DNA of 64,000 nt from Bidens hawaiensis (lineage: Eukaryota; Streptophyta; Magnoliopsida; Asterales; Asteraceae). Of this stretch, positions 23,083 through 35,558 are shown piece by piece. Under the pieces are notes generated by a model. The model was not told the DNA's origin. It saw only the letters and a list, made by a program, of their open reading frames with translations, and searched no databases. Each line of letters starts with the position of its first letter. Position 1 is the first letter of the stretch. The stretch covers positions 62,001 through 126,000 of the forward strand of contig JAIQDT010002043.1 in NCBI GenBank assembly GCA_021521415.1. Direction: 5' to 3'. Made by a program: the position numbers and the translations under genes.

Positions 23083-24696
23083 CCTATGGTTTTAGGGTAG
23101 AGACACAATGAGTCATTGAAAAAGATTTTTTAATTGGTTGAGCCCTTGTGGTTTCAGAAACGAACAATTTGCGACCCTGCCTTTAACCGAAAATGTTGAA
23201 TTACTAGTTTACCTTTTTTTATGATCCTTATGACCTTGTAGTTACTTGGTTGCTCAGTTTTAGTCTATTTTTAAAAATTCCCTCCAAATTAAAGAATTAA
23301 CCACCAAAATGTAACCAATTAAGCCATAATCAACCAACTAAACCATAATCAACAACAAATAAATTAAACGAACATTTTTTTAACAAAAATAAAAGAACCA
23401 AATTTTTATTTAACAAAAATAAACGAATCGAACTAATTTTTTTAACATAAATAAACGAACCAAACTTTTTTTCCAACAAAAATAAACGAACCGAACTACT
23501 TTTTAACAAAAATAAACAAACTAGACTACTTTTTTTTTAACAAAAATAAACGAACTAAACTACCTTTTTAACAAAAATAAACAACCAAACTACTTTTTTA
23601 CTAAACTAAACGAATGTAACTACTTCTAAAATAAGTAATCGAATCGAACTCTTAGCGCAAGCTACGACGATATTTTTGTTAAAAATAAGTTCGGTTAGCT
23701 TATTTTTGTTTAAAAAAAATTTGGTTCATTTATTTTGTTAAAAAAATAGTTCGATTAGTTTTTTATTTTGTTAAAAATAAGTTTGGTTCGCTTATTTTCA
23801 TTTAACAAAAAATGTAGTTCGACACGTTTGCTTTTGTTAAAGCGAATTGTTTAGTTCGTTTAGTTTAGTAAAAAATGTAGTTTGTTTTGTTTATTTATTA
23901 TTAAAAAAAAGTATTTCGGTATTTTATTTTTGTTAAAACGTAGTTCAGTTACTTTATTTTTGTCAAAAAAGTAGTTCGGTTAGTTTATTTTTGTTAAAAA
24001 AAGTTGTTCGATTTATTAAAAAATAACTTTAATTAGTTTTTTTTTTTAAAATGCAGTTGGATTGGTTTATTGTTGTTAAACGAAATGAACTAAACTGCTT
24101 GTTAAAAAGGTTGTTTGGTTCGTTTAGTTTAGTAAAAAATAGTAGTTCGATTCATTTATTTTTGTTAAAAGATAAGTTTGGTTTGTTTATTTTTGTTAAA
24201 ATATAAGTTCGGTTCGTTTATTTTTGTTAGAAGGTAGTTTGATTCGTTTATTTTTATTAAAAAAATAAGTTCGGTTCGTTTATTTTATTTTTTAAAAGTA
24301 GTTCGATTCATTTATTTTTGTTAAACGAAATGAACTACTTAATAAAAAAAGTGATTTTGTTCGTTTATTTTTGTTAAAAAGTATTTCGGTTGGTTAATTT
24401 TTGTTCAAAATGTGGTTCGGTTTATTTATTTATTTTTTGTTAAAAAAAAATTAGTCTAGTCAATTAATTTTTGTGAAAAGGGGAAGTAGACTCGAGGTGA
24501 CTGATTAAGAAAGTTCAAGAATTTAGAGTGACAATGTATTTAATTATTAGAAGTGAAATGTCGAATCCACTTCTAAAGCTAACACAGTTAAGTAACGGCA
24601 GAGACTTAAATGGCTTATTTTTAAAACCATAGAGACTTAATCAGTTCAAAATTTTTTTCAACAACTTATTATGCTTTCGTCCTAAAATCCGATAGG
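23083..24696. mobile_element. Fold-back element with arrays of a ~33-bp repeat in both arms
   Basis: The left end (CCTATGGTTTTAGGGTAGAG...) is an imperfect inverted copy of the right end over about 75 bp. Inside, 23350-23640 holds about 9 copies of TTAACAAAAATAAACGAACC-type units, and 23670-24475 holds more than 20 copies of the same unit in the opposite orientation (GTTCGGTTxGTTTATTTTTG). A short non-repeated centre (23645-23670) joins them. There is no coding sequence. A MULE-like fold-back origin is possible, but no target duplication was found. Confidence 0.65.
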
Positions 24697-25510
24697 CTCA
24701 AACAATAATTTTCTTAAAAAGATATGCCACTTATGGGGGCATGAGTCACGTGAGAGGCATGTGAGCAATGAGTACGAAAGAGTTTTTGCAACAAACTATG
24801 GAAAAAGCAGCTTATGGATTTTAATGCTCCACTGCTTCTTTATGTTGTCTCTCTCACTTTCCCTCACACCAAATACATAGAAATTATAATATTGTCGCTG
24901 TCTTCTTTCTTATATTCAACTTGTCACTAACTTTAAATTGTTTTATAGTCCCTCGCTTCTTTCTTATCCCCTAATGACGATGAACCAAACAGTGAACTTC
25001 AGAAAGTATCTCCTTTGTAGCACACTCTCATTCACTTGATAACAATTTAAACTCGTCCTTCTTATACATTTCCTTATGAGTAAAGTTCCGTTGATAAAGT
25101 ATTGCATGATTAGAATTATCCATAAACTGTGGTTGTTGAACATTGCTAATTTCCATGGCCCAGACCAATGGGTTTTCAAATGCATACACTGGCACTTCCT
25201 TAGAAAAATAATTGAAAGAGACTAATGCAAGTTTGATCAAGGTGTTGGTAATTCGGATTGCATTCACAAGTCGGTGAATATGAAAGGATCAAGGTGACAA
25301 GTCGGTTAAGATGGTTTAGTTTTCTAATTGTAATAAAATTAGGATGGTGATGTCTTGGCCACCAAGTTAGGGTTAAATTCATAAAGATAGGGCTTGGGTA
25401 GAGGGTTTGGATGAATGGTCAATAAAGAATTATTATATAGTGAATTTTCTCTTGCAATAATAAAGTGTTTATCGATTCCTTGCCTTAAAGTGGTATTAGA
25501 GCGTAGTGTA
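24697..25510. other. Unassigned DNA with a minus-strand open frame
   Basis: A minus-strand frame at 25028-25267 encodes 79 residues (with VYAFENPLVWAMEISN) that I do not recognise. It could be a decayed exon or chance. At 25491-25502 TGGTATTAGAGC resembles a plus-strand tRNA-Met primer-binding site, so the DNA to its left may be the end of an old LTR, though no partner was found. Confidence 0.35.
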
Positions 25511-25987
25511 TGTCACACATCAACATAAGGCAGAATATGTCGGGGCGTGACGGATCTCTCAGGAGCTCAAAAGACACTATTTAATAGTGACCATAACTAT
25601 TTAACTAATTAACAACGTACACATTTACAATAAATCGAAATCAAATCATACAATAGCCTTTTAATTATATAACCTAGAGGGCATACTAAGCGTTCTTTAC
25701 TTTATCGAGCAACTTAACCTGCAACATTGTAAAAATAGTATTTGTCAACACAAGGTTTGTGAACAATCATCGGGTTTGTGTGTGTGTGTGTGTGTAATGT
25801 GATAAAAACAATCCAAATACCATAATGCCATCAATCAAATATAAATGTAAATGTGAGTAATGTAATGAAAACTTTCGTTCACCCCTAACACGAAGCCAGT
25901 CTATAGGGAAGCACAGGTAGCCCTCTAGACTAACCCACTCGAGCTTGTGTTCGTGTTTCCGTTTGCGAAATCAATCAATCATGTAAT

Positions 25988-26646
25988 TGTAGGAAACCGT
26001 TCGCGTATAAAAATAAAACACTTTTAATAAAATGATTACAACACAAGAAATCAAACCTATCTAGGAAAGCAAGTAAATTACAACACGAATTACACCGGAA
26101 AAAATCAAAATTATAATACAATTGAAATAAAATAATGCAAGAAAGGTGTAGAAGAAGAATGGTGTCGTGGTCTTTGTGGCTGAGGATCGTGTTTTACACG
26201 GGCCCCTTAAAACAAATTCCGGGTCTCTTCCCGTTTTGTTTCCCAGGGTACAACGGCCTAAGTAGTATGTACTGCCGGGGAGGGCTCTAGCACCCGAATA
26301 GTAACTTAAAGAAAATGATGAAGATGATCAAGGATGTTGGAATTCTTTAGGGAGAAAGTTGGAGAAAACACAAGAGGGAATGTGTTATTTTGGTGTGTCT
26401 TTCAACCAAGGAATACCTTGGTATTTATAGTTGAAAAACCAACTCATTCACCATAACCACATGAGTTGAAACTTCAATCGCCATTAACCAAAACTTTAAT
26501 TCTTTGACCAAATTAAAGGAACCATTAACCAACACTTTAATTTTTTTGACCAAATTAAAGGACATTTTAATGGCTTTGACTAATTGACTAACAACTTTGA
26601 ATAAAATAATTCAAAGTTTTATTTTCACAAAAAAAAAATTCCTACA
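25988..26646 (-). repeat. LTR (3' LTR) of LARD-like element, 659 bp
   Basis: It differs from 31348-32004 at about 16 positions (roughly 2.4%). The ends are TGTAGGAAACCG and TTCCTACA. A TATA box on the minus strand (TATAAATA within 26422-26429) supports minus orientation. Confidence 0.85.
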
Positions 26647-26720
26647 ATCCCCCACATGTGAAAACAAAACTCATTTATTTCCACATATTTTCCAACAATC
26701 CCCCACATGTAAAAACAAAA
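26647..26720 (-). promoter_or_regulatory. Polypurine tract, present twice
   Basis: On the plus strand AATCCCCCACATGT directly follows the left LTR. The same block preceded by TTTTCCAACA recurs about 50 bp further on, so the LTR end plus polypurine tract is duplicated. The outer version keeps the CCAACA terminus seen in the other LTR. Confidence 0.6.
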
Positions 26721-29499
26721 CTAATTCATTTTCACATTGAGATCAATCCATACATGCAAGTTTCTTAGATTCAATTCAACGGTTGAGCATTGCAGGATAG
26801 ATAGGTGTTACCCTTTGAACCTTCCTTTGTGAAGCATACTTAGTCTCCTAGCGGTGTGTAGACACGATGTCTTTGAACATACCCCCATTTATGTAGACGA
26901 CAATACACTTCACACAACACTCTCCCTGGTTTGGCCAACCCCTCACTATCGTGTCCTATTATGGTCCTGGAACACTAGCCTGGTTCTGCGAGAGCTATTT
27001 GATTTCTGCCCCAAAATTCATTCGAACCGACCCTAGTTCTCTCTCACATAGGTGATTCTCATTCGAATCATTAAAAGCAATAGGTTATCTTGATTTCCAC
27101 AAATAATTAACCTTGTCATGCTTAGCCTCAAAAATTGTCACTACTTATCGTAGGAATAGATTAGGACATATTTAAACACCCTTATAGTTTAGGGGGTATA
27201 TATTATAAAATATACTAGCTTCTATATAAACATATATATCAGCTTGCCCCCATAGTGACCACCCTTAGATATATAAACTAGTTGTCCTATTGAACCTAGA
27301 TCTTGGGATCTCCAGTCAACTAGGTTAGGTTACCTCCATATATCTTTTTCCATGGGCTTTAGTCTCATTCCACAACTTGATCTCTCATCAACCCTCGGGT
27401 TGTTGGATCCATAGACATTATCTTTGACTTTGTAAAGTCAACAACGATAATTTGTAATTGAGATAAGTTGTTTTAACGTGTTATTAACTCACAAGTCATT
27501 CTTGCCATTTGTCATTCCTAAGACTATAACTCATAATCTCCATCTGGATCGTTTAGTCTTTAGAATTACATGAAACACTCTTCAAGGCTCAACACGTTTC
27601 CATCATGCCTTTGGTAAACTATATCAGAAATCTACCAAGATTCTGAATGTTACCAATTGGCATCCAAGTCTAATATTCTAGATAGACTTGTTATGACCTT
27701 GTGTACTCCACTTGGTCACGTGTTTGAAATCTTTAATTGGATTACCATCATCCTTATTGCCAAACATTCCACATTCTTATCAAATTGCAAGTTACCCCCA
27801 CATTTAAGTCTTAATGAATAAACTTATCCAATCACTAAGAGGGGTAATGAAAGGTTCTCCCTTTCACACGAGGATTGAGAAAGCATTCTCAAAGACCATT
27901 TCAACATACCATAATGGGTTGTTTCTTAAATGGCTCATTCCCCACATTGCTTGCACTTTGATCCAGTTTAGGCAAATATGCCTTAGTGTGAGCTTCCCAC
28001 ATTTACTAGCGTATGAGTTCTCCTCATAATCTAGTTATCCCGTTTTGACTTAATGAAGTTATACTTGTGGTTTAGCCCATATAAGAATTCCTTCTTGTGT
28101 GTACCCATATTATGAATGCTTTCTAAGTAAATTTAATCTCTGCGGAGCATATTAACAAGTACTAGTCTAGCATGCTTTAGACTACAATATTTTAGCATGT
28201 GAACAGAAGATGCATCATTCTGATTCTTCACAGCCTCAGGAGATACCGCACTATCTCTTGCCAACATTCATATCTTGGTTTAGACAAATTAATAAGACTT
28301 TATTCATCATCCTAACACCTTGGTATTAGGAAAGTCTCAAAAGTTAAAGTACGTTACGCAAACATACTTAACTTCATTAGTCAAATTAAGATACATACTT
28401 TTGTTCTCCAAAAGCTTTACCATTTACTCATAAGAACTTAAAACATGTCTTAAAACGAGTTAGTTGGTGAACACATTCAACATAAATGAATGTTACTCGT
28501 ATAAGATCACTAAAGTTTGAAATATAGTCAAGTATATTGACTAGCAAACAAGACAATTGCATGTGCCTAAAGTGATGTATACATTTCCGTTGTTTGTTTC
28601 GTTGAAACCATGTATTGGGATACTCTCCCAAAATGAAGGATAAATCCTCCACATAGTTCAAACAACATTGATGGTGGTAGACGCAACTACAAATCCATCG
28701 TTATTGCAAGTCTCCTATAATAAATCACACATGGTTTATTAAAGTCAGTTACAATAATAACATATATTTCTTTCATATGTTATAATTCGCAAATGTGAAT
28801 CTTCACAATGTTGATACTCTCAGCATATCTTGTATCCATGTTAATACACTCATCACATAGTATGTGATGTCTCATCCTTGACATTTAATCATGGTGACAA
28901 CTCACAAATTGTCTTTGTGCAAATATCTTCTTTCACTATTCGTTATACTATAAACATTTGATTAATTTCTATGTATGGGTTATCCCGAAGATATTGAACC
29001 CAAACAATATTTGAAAGTAAATCAATAAACTTCTATAGTTCAACGAGTATCCATCTCTAGTAAGCTTACTAGAAAATATTATAACCTTTTGAGACGTTTG
29101 GGAACATATAAATTAACTCTCAAAATTAGGATACTTAATGTGGATAACCCAATTTACATTTTCCTATTGATGTTCAACGACCATCAATGTTTCATGTTTC
29201 TCTTAGCAAGAAGATAGTTCTTAATTTTGAATCATTTTTCATAACAGAATATATGCTTCAAACAATAAGAACTATCCACGAACACCAAATGCACATGATT
29301 TCGTACATCTCCGAAATCGTTCCCATGATGTCTTCAAGTGAAGCAATTAGGCTCCCCCGCACAAGAGCTCTATGCAATCACAACATCACTCATTTGAGGT
29401 TCTCCCTCAGTGGTACTCCCACATCGAACAAATATTAACTACACGAACGTAGTTACATTTGAACAATTTAATTTGTTCACAACAGCAAGTTGTTTAAAA

Positions 29500-30670
29500 C
29501 CGTTCTAACGCATTTGGGTTAATAAAAATTATTATGTAACACGCCCATTATAATATTTATGCAACTTCTAACCTGCTCGTTAGAATATTAACCGATTTGA
29601 CAAAACCATTTTTTAAGACCCTTTGGTTTATACAATAAACCGCGTTTAACACGCTCGTTAGAAAATTAAATGCTTTAAACAAAACGTATTGAAGCCTTTA
29701 AATCGTTTCTAACACGCTCATTAAAAATAAAATAAACGTTTATACAAAACGTTTTTATAATTTTGGTTTTACAAAATCAAACCCTTCTAACATGCTCGTT
29801 AGAATATTAACCGATTTCTTATACAAATATAATTGTTTCTAACATGCTCGTTAGAGAATATAAATGCTTAGACAAAACGATTTTCAAGGCCTTTAGTTTA
29901 TAAAATAAACTGTTCTAACACGCTCGTTAGAAAATAAGATGTCTTATACAAATATAATCCTTTCCAACACGCTCGTTAGAAAATATAATATATTTAGACA
30001 AAACCATTTCTAGGCGTTCGATTTATAAAATAAACCACTTCTAACCCGCTCGTTAGAAAATTAAACGCGTAGATAAAACGTTTCTAAACTTTGGTTAATA
30101 TAAATTAACCATTTCTAATATGCTCATTAGAAAATTAACGTTTAGATATCAACGTTTTAAAATTTTATAATAAACCGTTTATAACACGCTCATTAGAAAA
30201 GTTAAATATTTAGACAAATATTGTAAGGCTTCGATTTATAAAATAATACATATTTAACACTCATGTTAAAACCGTTGACGTTTACACAAAATGTTCATTT
30301 ATTTTATAACAATAACCTGTTTCCAACGCACATGTTAGAATGCCAAACATTTATAAAACATTTTAACCAATGTGGGTTAAGTAAATACACAATTTTTAAC
30401 ATGCTCATTAGAAAGTAAAAGCGTATAAGCCTTTTTTATTTAATAATGATATTTTCTAAATGTTTGTTAAAACTAAACGCACGCAAACGTTTTATGGTTT
30501 AGAAAATATCTTTTCTAAGACGCACATTAGAAAATCATGTTCCAAAACATTTGAAAGCAATATTATTTAGCAAATAATAATTTCTAACACGCTCGTTAGA
30601 AAGATAAAACGTTGACAAATGTTTTATTAAATGGGTTTTTCAAAAAATACATTTTTCTAGCAAACTCACT
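29500..30670. repeat. Array of ~17 imperfect palindromes in the LARD-like element
   Basis: A 20-bp near-palindrome, consensus TTCTAACACGCTCGTTAGAA, recurs about every 65-75 bp from 29500 to 30670. Examples lie near 29566, 29705, 29784, 29836, 29912, 30038, 30112 and 30580. The spacers share blocks such as TTAGACAAAACG and TTTATAAAATAAACC, so this is a diverged tandem array. There is no coding potential. Confidence 0.85.
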
Positions 30671-31347
30671 AAAAAAATTCAAGTTATTCAAAATGCATTT
30701 TGAAACATTTATATATTTTTATATATGATTCGACTTAACGAATCATAACCAAAACCCATAAACTCGAATGCGTTTAATCAAAACATTCATTTTCGGATTC
30801 TATACTGTTCTCTAATAGTTAATCCGACTCATTTTTATGCATACATGATTTATTTGAAAAATTATAACTAAAGTTTTTCAAATAGACATATATTTTTAAC
30901 CATTACGATAATCCAAGATCCTCATATTGTTATTACTTGGTTATAAGAATTCAAGATCCTCAAATTCTTAAAATAACGTTACTCGATTACGATGATGTCT
31001 TTTTTTCTGAAAAATAAACTATGCTAGTTAGTTTTTCAGAAATACTAATAGTGGTCGCTCCCACTAAATAAAGTTGCGCAAAACTTTTTAATCCGAACAC
31101 TCGAATTAACCCACTGAAGGTGTTCTAAGTCCAACTTTGAAGGGACCAAACAATGGGTTTTTACAAGCGTTTAGTGTTAACAATCCGAATTGTAATCGGT
31201 TTCCATTTCTACAAAGTCGCTCCTTTGAATAGAAACGAAAAAAAAATGTTTTTTAAAAACACAACCGCGTGAAACAAAACTAGTTTGAGTCACACGAGAA
31301 TGTTTTGAATACACGAACGGTGATTTTTTAAAAATTTGTTTTAAGAT

Positions 31348-32004
31348 TGTAGGAAACCGTTCGCGTATAAAAATAAAACACTTTTAATAAAATGATTACA
31401 ATACAAGAAATCAAACCTATCTAGGAAAGCAAGTAAATTACAACACGAATTACCCCGGAAAAAATCAAAATTACAATACAACTGAAATAAAATAATGCAA
31501 GAAAGGTGTAGAAGAAGAATGGTGTCGTGGTCTTTGTGGCCGAGGATCGTGTTTTACACGGGGCCCTTAAAACAAATTCCGGGTCTCTTTCCGTTTTGTT
31601 TCCCAGGGTACAACGGCCTAAGTAGTATGTACTGCCGGGGAGGGCTCTAGCACCCGAATAGTAACTTAAAGAAAATGATGAAGATGATCAAGGATGTTGG
31701 AATTCTTTAGGAAGAAAGTTGGAGAAAACACAAGAGGGAATGTGTTATTTTGGTGTGTCTTTCAACCAAGGAATACCTTGGTATTTATAGTTGAAAAACC
31801 AACTCATTCACCATAACCACATGAGTTGAAACTTCAATCGCCATTAACCAAAACTTTAATTCTTTGACCAAATTAAAGGAACCATTAACCAATACTTTAA
31901 ATTTTTTGACCAAATTAAAGCACATTTTAATGAGTTTGACTAATTGACTAACAACCTTGAATAAAATAATTCAAAGTTTTATTTTCGCAAAAAAATTTCC
32001 AACA
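31348..32004 (-). repeat. LTR (5' LTR) of LARD-like element, 657 bp
   Basis: Direct repeat of 25988-26646, ending TTTCCAACA. Confidence 0.85.
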
Positions 32005-32935
32005 GTATGCAATAAGCATGTAACAAATAAGCATATAACATTCAGAGATGAAATCAATCATGATAATAATAGTTTTGATTGTGTTTGTGATGTAAATGTA
32101 TACTGAATAATTGAGTTTCAAATAGGTACAATGCTACAACCCAAAATATTTGAAAACATAAAAAGGGGACTATGAGTTACTCACCTTAAAAGCAAACGAG
32201 GAGTTACATGAGTAAAAACGAACATCTAAACGAGCCAACCGGCACAAGAGAAAATAATGATGAATCCTAAAATAAAATAAATATGACTTCTAACCTGAGA
32301 ATTAACAAGAAAATAAACGGAAATCCAAGTTCCAGATGATCGGGTCTTAAATCAGGAGTTAAACGAGTAAATAAACGAACTTACGGTTTTAATTGAATAA
32401 ATAAAGATTCAGTTTTTAATATTTATTTTCTATAAAAATTCGATTTTAAGAATTTTTGTCAGTTTGGTTCGATTAAAATACACGAACCGAACAAAATCGA
32501 AAATTAAAGTAAGTTGAGTTAGTGTTTGGGTTTTGTCGAACTCGAACCCGGAACTAGGTCCGATTCACTTCCAACAAACATTATATGTAAAAACCTTAAG
32601 TTTGAAGATTAGTTTCTTTAAAAATTCATGTTTAATGATTAATAAACGAAAATGCCTAATTTTTAGACATAAACATTAGAACTAGGGTTTTGATTCAATT
32701 GAACCTTAAAACATCTCTCATCCATGGATTAAATAGAGGGGTTTAGATTCAAGTATGATAAAGATCACAAAACGATTACAAATTACCAGGAATTGGAAGA
32801 GGAGGATGGAGATTTGAAGTTGGGTTTGACTTTTGAAAGTCAACGGAGGAAGAACACCAAGAACACCTTAAATTCGTGAATGAGGAGTGAAATTGACGGT
32901 TTGTAAAGTTAGAGCAGAGGCAAGAGAGTATGGTT

Positions 32936-32943
32936 TATATAGG
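32936..32943 (-). promoter_or_regulatory. TATA box of LTR C
   Basis: The minus strand reads CCTATATAAACC, followed by a CT-rich transcribed-type region. Confidence 0.5.
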
Positions 32944-33432
32944 AATTGAATTAAGGTTAATGTTTCATCAACTAATTGAAGAGATTTGGGTTGGTGGTTT
33001 TTTAACAAAAGATTGTTAAATCTAACTAAATATGGGATGTCTTCAAGAGAAAGATTGATGATTTATGGTAGGAATTGACCTAGGAACATTATAGAATCAA
33101 GAAACCAACTAAAAAAAGGTATTGGAATGGATTTGGAGAGTTAAACGAGTTGAAAAATGAAAACGCGTACCTGCACACCCATATTATATCACGATGGGTG
33201 GGATGGGTCCCATCGCAATGCACGACCAGATGCTTTGAGAACAAATTTGATATTTGGCAAAACTGACCCCTGGACTTGTTTAAATACAACTTTAAGCACC
33301 AAAATGCACAAAATAAAGTTTGTAACTAAGTTAAAACCATAAATTAATATTTTTTAACATAAAATATAAAAAATGAAAAACCCACAGTTTTAAACGGGTT
33401 GTGTTTCGGGTTCAAAAATTGCAAATGTTACA

Positions 33433-34472
33433 GTATTCAATACTTTTGGGAATTTCGTTCAGAAATTAATGAAAAACTACAACAAATGTTGTTTAATAAA
33501 AATGGTTTTAAAATAAAAGAAAGCATAACACAGATCTTTGAATGACCTGAACAACGCTACAAATGAACATCCGATAAGAGCACTTATATATAGATGTACC
33601 AACGACTTATCCACCATGCCCTTATTATCTTTTCATTCATATCGTTGTCCAAACTCACTATAGGTTCTGAGTTACGACACACAACCATACCTACCATGAT
33701 TCTCATGCGAGGATTTCGTTAATTACGTGTGCATCCGTAATTACTTAGATAGTCGCATGATCCTCTTAATTCATTTTTTTGTGAGGGTTCGAAAATTTTA
33801 GTAATAAGAATAAACTTTTTAAGATAAAATTTAAAAATGAGTTAAAACATGTGAACTTTTCATAGTTGTGAACATAAATAAAATATTTTAAAGTTTGAAG
33901 ATGCCAAATGAAATAAACGAAACTTGTAGACAACTAAAATATATAGGACTTCGAAAATGTTCAAAACTTCCTGGGTTAAAATAAACATTTTTGATTTTGA
34001 GAATATTGATTTGAATAAAACTACACTGAGTTTGATAAAATGTACGCAAATAAATAATATGAGGATTGAGGTGTAAAATTTTGAGAAGATCAAAATATTG
34101 AAAACACGTGACTTCTATCACATGGTTTTAGGTAAACAGTTGAATTTGGTAATCGGTCATAGATAGTCTATTAAATCGTGTAATTTGAATGTAATAAACA
34201 ACCATAAAAGACAAATAATGAGGAAAACCAAACATGATAATGAAATTAATTTGATAATGCAATTAATAATGAAAATTGATAGATACTGAGTACTTGAAAT
34301 TAAACACAAGAAATCCAAACAGAAATCCTGAAAATCTAGAGTACAAGAATTATTGAAAAGACATAAAAGAAAGATAGATAATTTAGGAAGTCGACGTCCG
34401 TGCAGGTAGCGATAGAGACTTCAACTTCTTAGGTATTGGATACTTGAAACTCGTTAGCATAAATCATCCGCC
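33433..34472. other. Unassigned, probably old LTR-element DNA
   Basis: AT-rich, with only chance frames. It lies between LTR C and a gag remnant, and no boundaries were recognised. Confidence 0.4.
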
Positions 34473-34822
34473 CTTGTGTGGCTTGATCTCCTTGAACTTG
34501 ATTGAGTTGATTCGGGTAGGCTTGAATGGCTTAAACGGGTTGAGCTTGAATTGGTTGGGTTTGAGAAAATGGGGCTTTATTGTATTGGGCTTGAGGAAAT
34601 CGCTTTTGATGGGTTTGGGCTTAACTAACTTGAGCTGAATAAAACTGAGCTTATTCTCATAAACGAGTCTAGGGCACGCACTGCGAAAATGACTCGGATC
34701 ACCACAATTTTAGCCAGTTTGAATGGTAGGGAGTGCGGGAGAAAAGGGTTGAACATATGGCATGGTGCAGGGTTGAGTAAATGGTGACCCAATGGGTTGA
34801 TTCATAGGCTGGGTTTGCATAG
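34473..34822 (-). pseudogene. Gypsy gag remnant: Gln/Pro-rich spacer and zinc knuckle
   Basis: The minus strand reads from MQTQPMNQPIGSPFTQP through a stop into [15 protein letters not shown], the second half of a CCHC knuckle (34673-34707), and then a Gln/Pro-rich stretch ending in a stop. The knuckle closely resembles the intact gypsy element's [14 protein letters not shown]. It directly abuts the LTR at 34823, so the primer-binding site, leader and first half of gag are deleted. Confidence 0.7.
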
Positions 34823-35329
34823 TGTAAGGCTCCGATCCCGGTGCCCTACATTGAGTGTTGGATTTACTCATAAACACAGTTCAAAAATCAGAGTTAATTA
34901 AAACTTTCGCGGAATAATTAAACCTTCAAGCATTACATTACAAAACATATGTTTTTGTCTTAAACATACAAATTGTCTTATCATAAACATTAATATATAA
35001 CCATTATGACACTTCTTCATAGATGGCAGCCTCTTCGGTTCATGCCATGTTTCTCCCCTCAAGCTAACTGCTTCAACCTAGTTGCCTGCGTGCATACTAA
35101 AAGTCAGCTACGGTGAGTAAGTTCTAGTTAATCAGGCAACATATATTACGTTCACATACTTACATATATGTACCCGAAGGTACATATTACATGCTTAACT
35201 GGCTAATATATTTAGTTCATACATACATTCATTCATTCATACTCGCGTTCTTTCGTACCTTCTCGGTTTTACTTTCATAATACGTGCATAACTATGCTTA
35301 TGTTTTTAAGAGCTTCTCGCCCTATGCCT

Positions 35330-35457
35330 CACAGATATTATAAGGGCCTGGTCCCTACCGTCACAGATATTATGAGGGCCTGGACCCTATCATCACAGAT
35401 ATTATGAGGGTCTGGTCCTTATCATCACAGATATTATAAGGGTCTGGTCTCTTCTTT
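35330..35457. repeat. 32-bp tandem repeat, 4 units
   Basis: CACAGATATTATAAGGGCCT-type units start at 35330, 35362, 35394 and 35426, with a few substitutions. Confidence 0.9.
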
Positions 35458-35553
35458 CCATACTATATTTAAACCATACATCCATCCCGTACTTTTAGTT
35501 ATAATCTTTCACACACCTTCATGTATATACTTATAACGTTATTTATGACATGC

Positions 35554-35558
35554 AATAT
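35554..35558. repeat. 5-bp target-site duplication (left)
   Basis: AATAT, repeated at 37817-37821. Confidence 0.85.

Larger units (their letters stand above)
25988..32004 (-). mobile_element. Large non-coding LTR element (LARD-like), 6,017 bp
   Basis: Two LTRs of 659 and 657 bp enclose a 4.7-kb interior in which I see no gag or pol similarity on either strand. A purine-rich tract (minus strand CACATGTGGGGGAT, 26647-26660) adjoins the left LTR, which makes that the 3' LTR. No standard primer-binding site was recognised next to the 5' LTR. The target duplication is unclear (GTAAT against GTATG). The interior includes the palindrome array at 29500-30670. Activity would have depended on enzymes from another element. 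Confidence 0.75.
25511..33432 (-). repeat. Gypsy-type LTR (family C), split by the LARD-like element
   Basis: Read on the minus strand, the LTR starts TGTAACATTTGC at 33432 and ends near GTGTGACA at 25511, where the plus strand reads TGTCACAC and then AGGCAGAATATGTCGGGGCG. This end resembles LTR A. With the insertion at 25988-32004 removed the length is about 1,905 bp, like LTR A and the intact gypsy LTRs. A TATA box (minus strand, 32936-32943) precedes a leader-like region. The flanking pentamers (GTGTA, GTATT) do not match. Confidence 0.65.

Noticed and set aside
26854..29438. Several 60-80-codon frames inside the LARD-like element
   Set aside because: They lie on both strands, are short and show no retroviral or host motifs.
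29500..30670. CRISPR-like array of spaced repeats
   Set aside because: This is plant nuclear DNA, the repeats are diverged palindromes, the spacers are themselves related, and there are no cas genes.
33600..34121. Overlapping minus-strand frames of 77 codons
   Set aside because: They are rich in Phe/Ile/Leu from AT-rich DNA, overlap each other in two frames and have no recognisable similarity.
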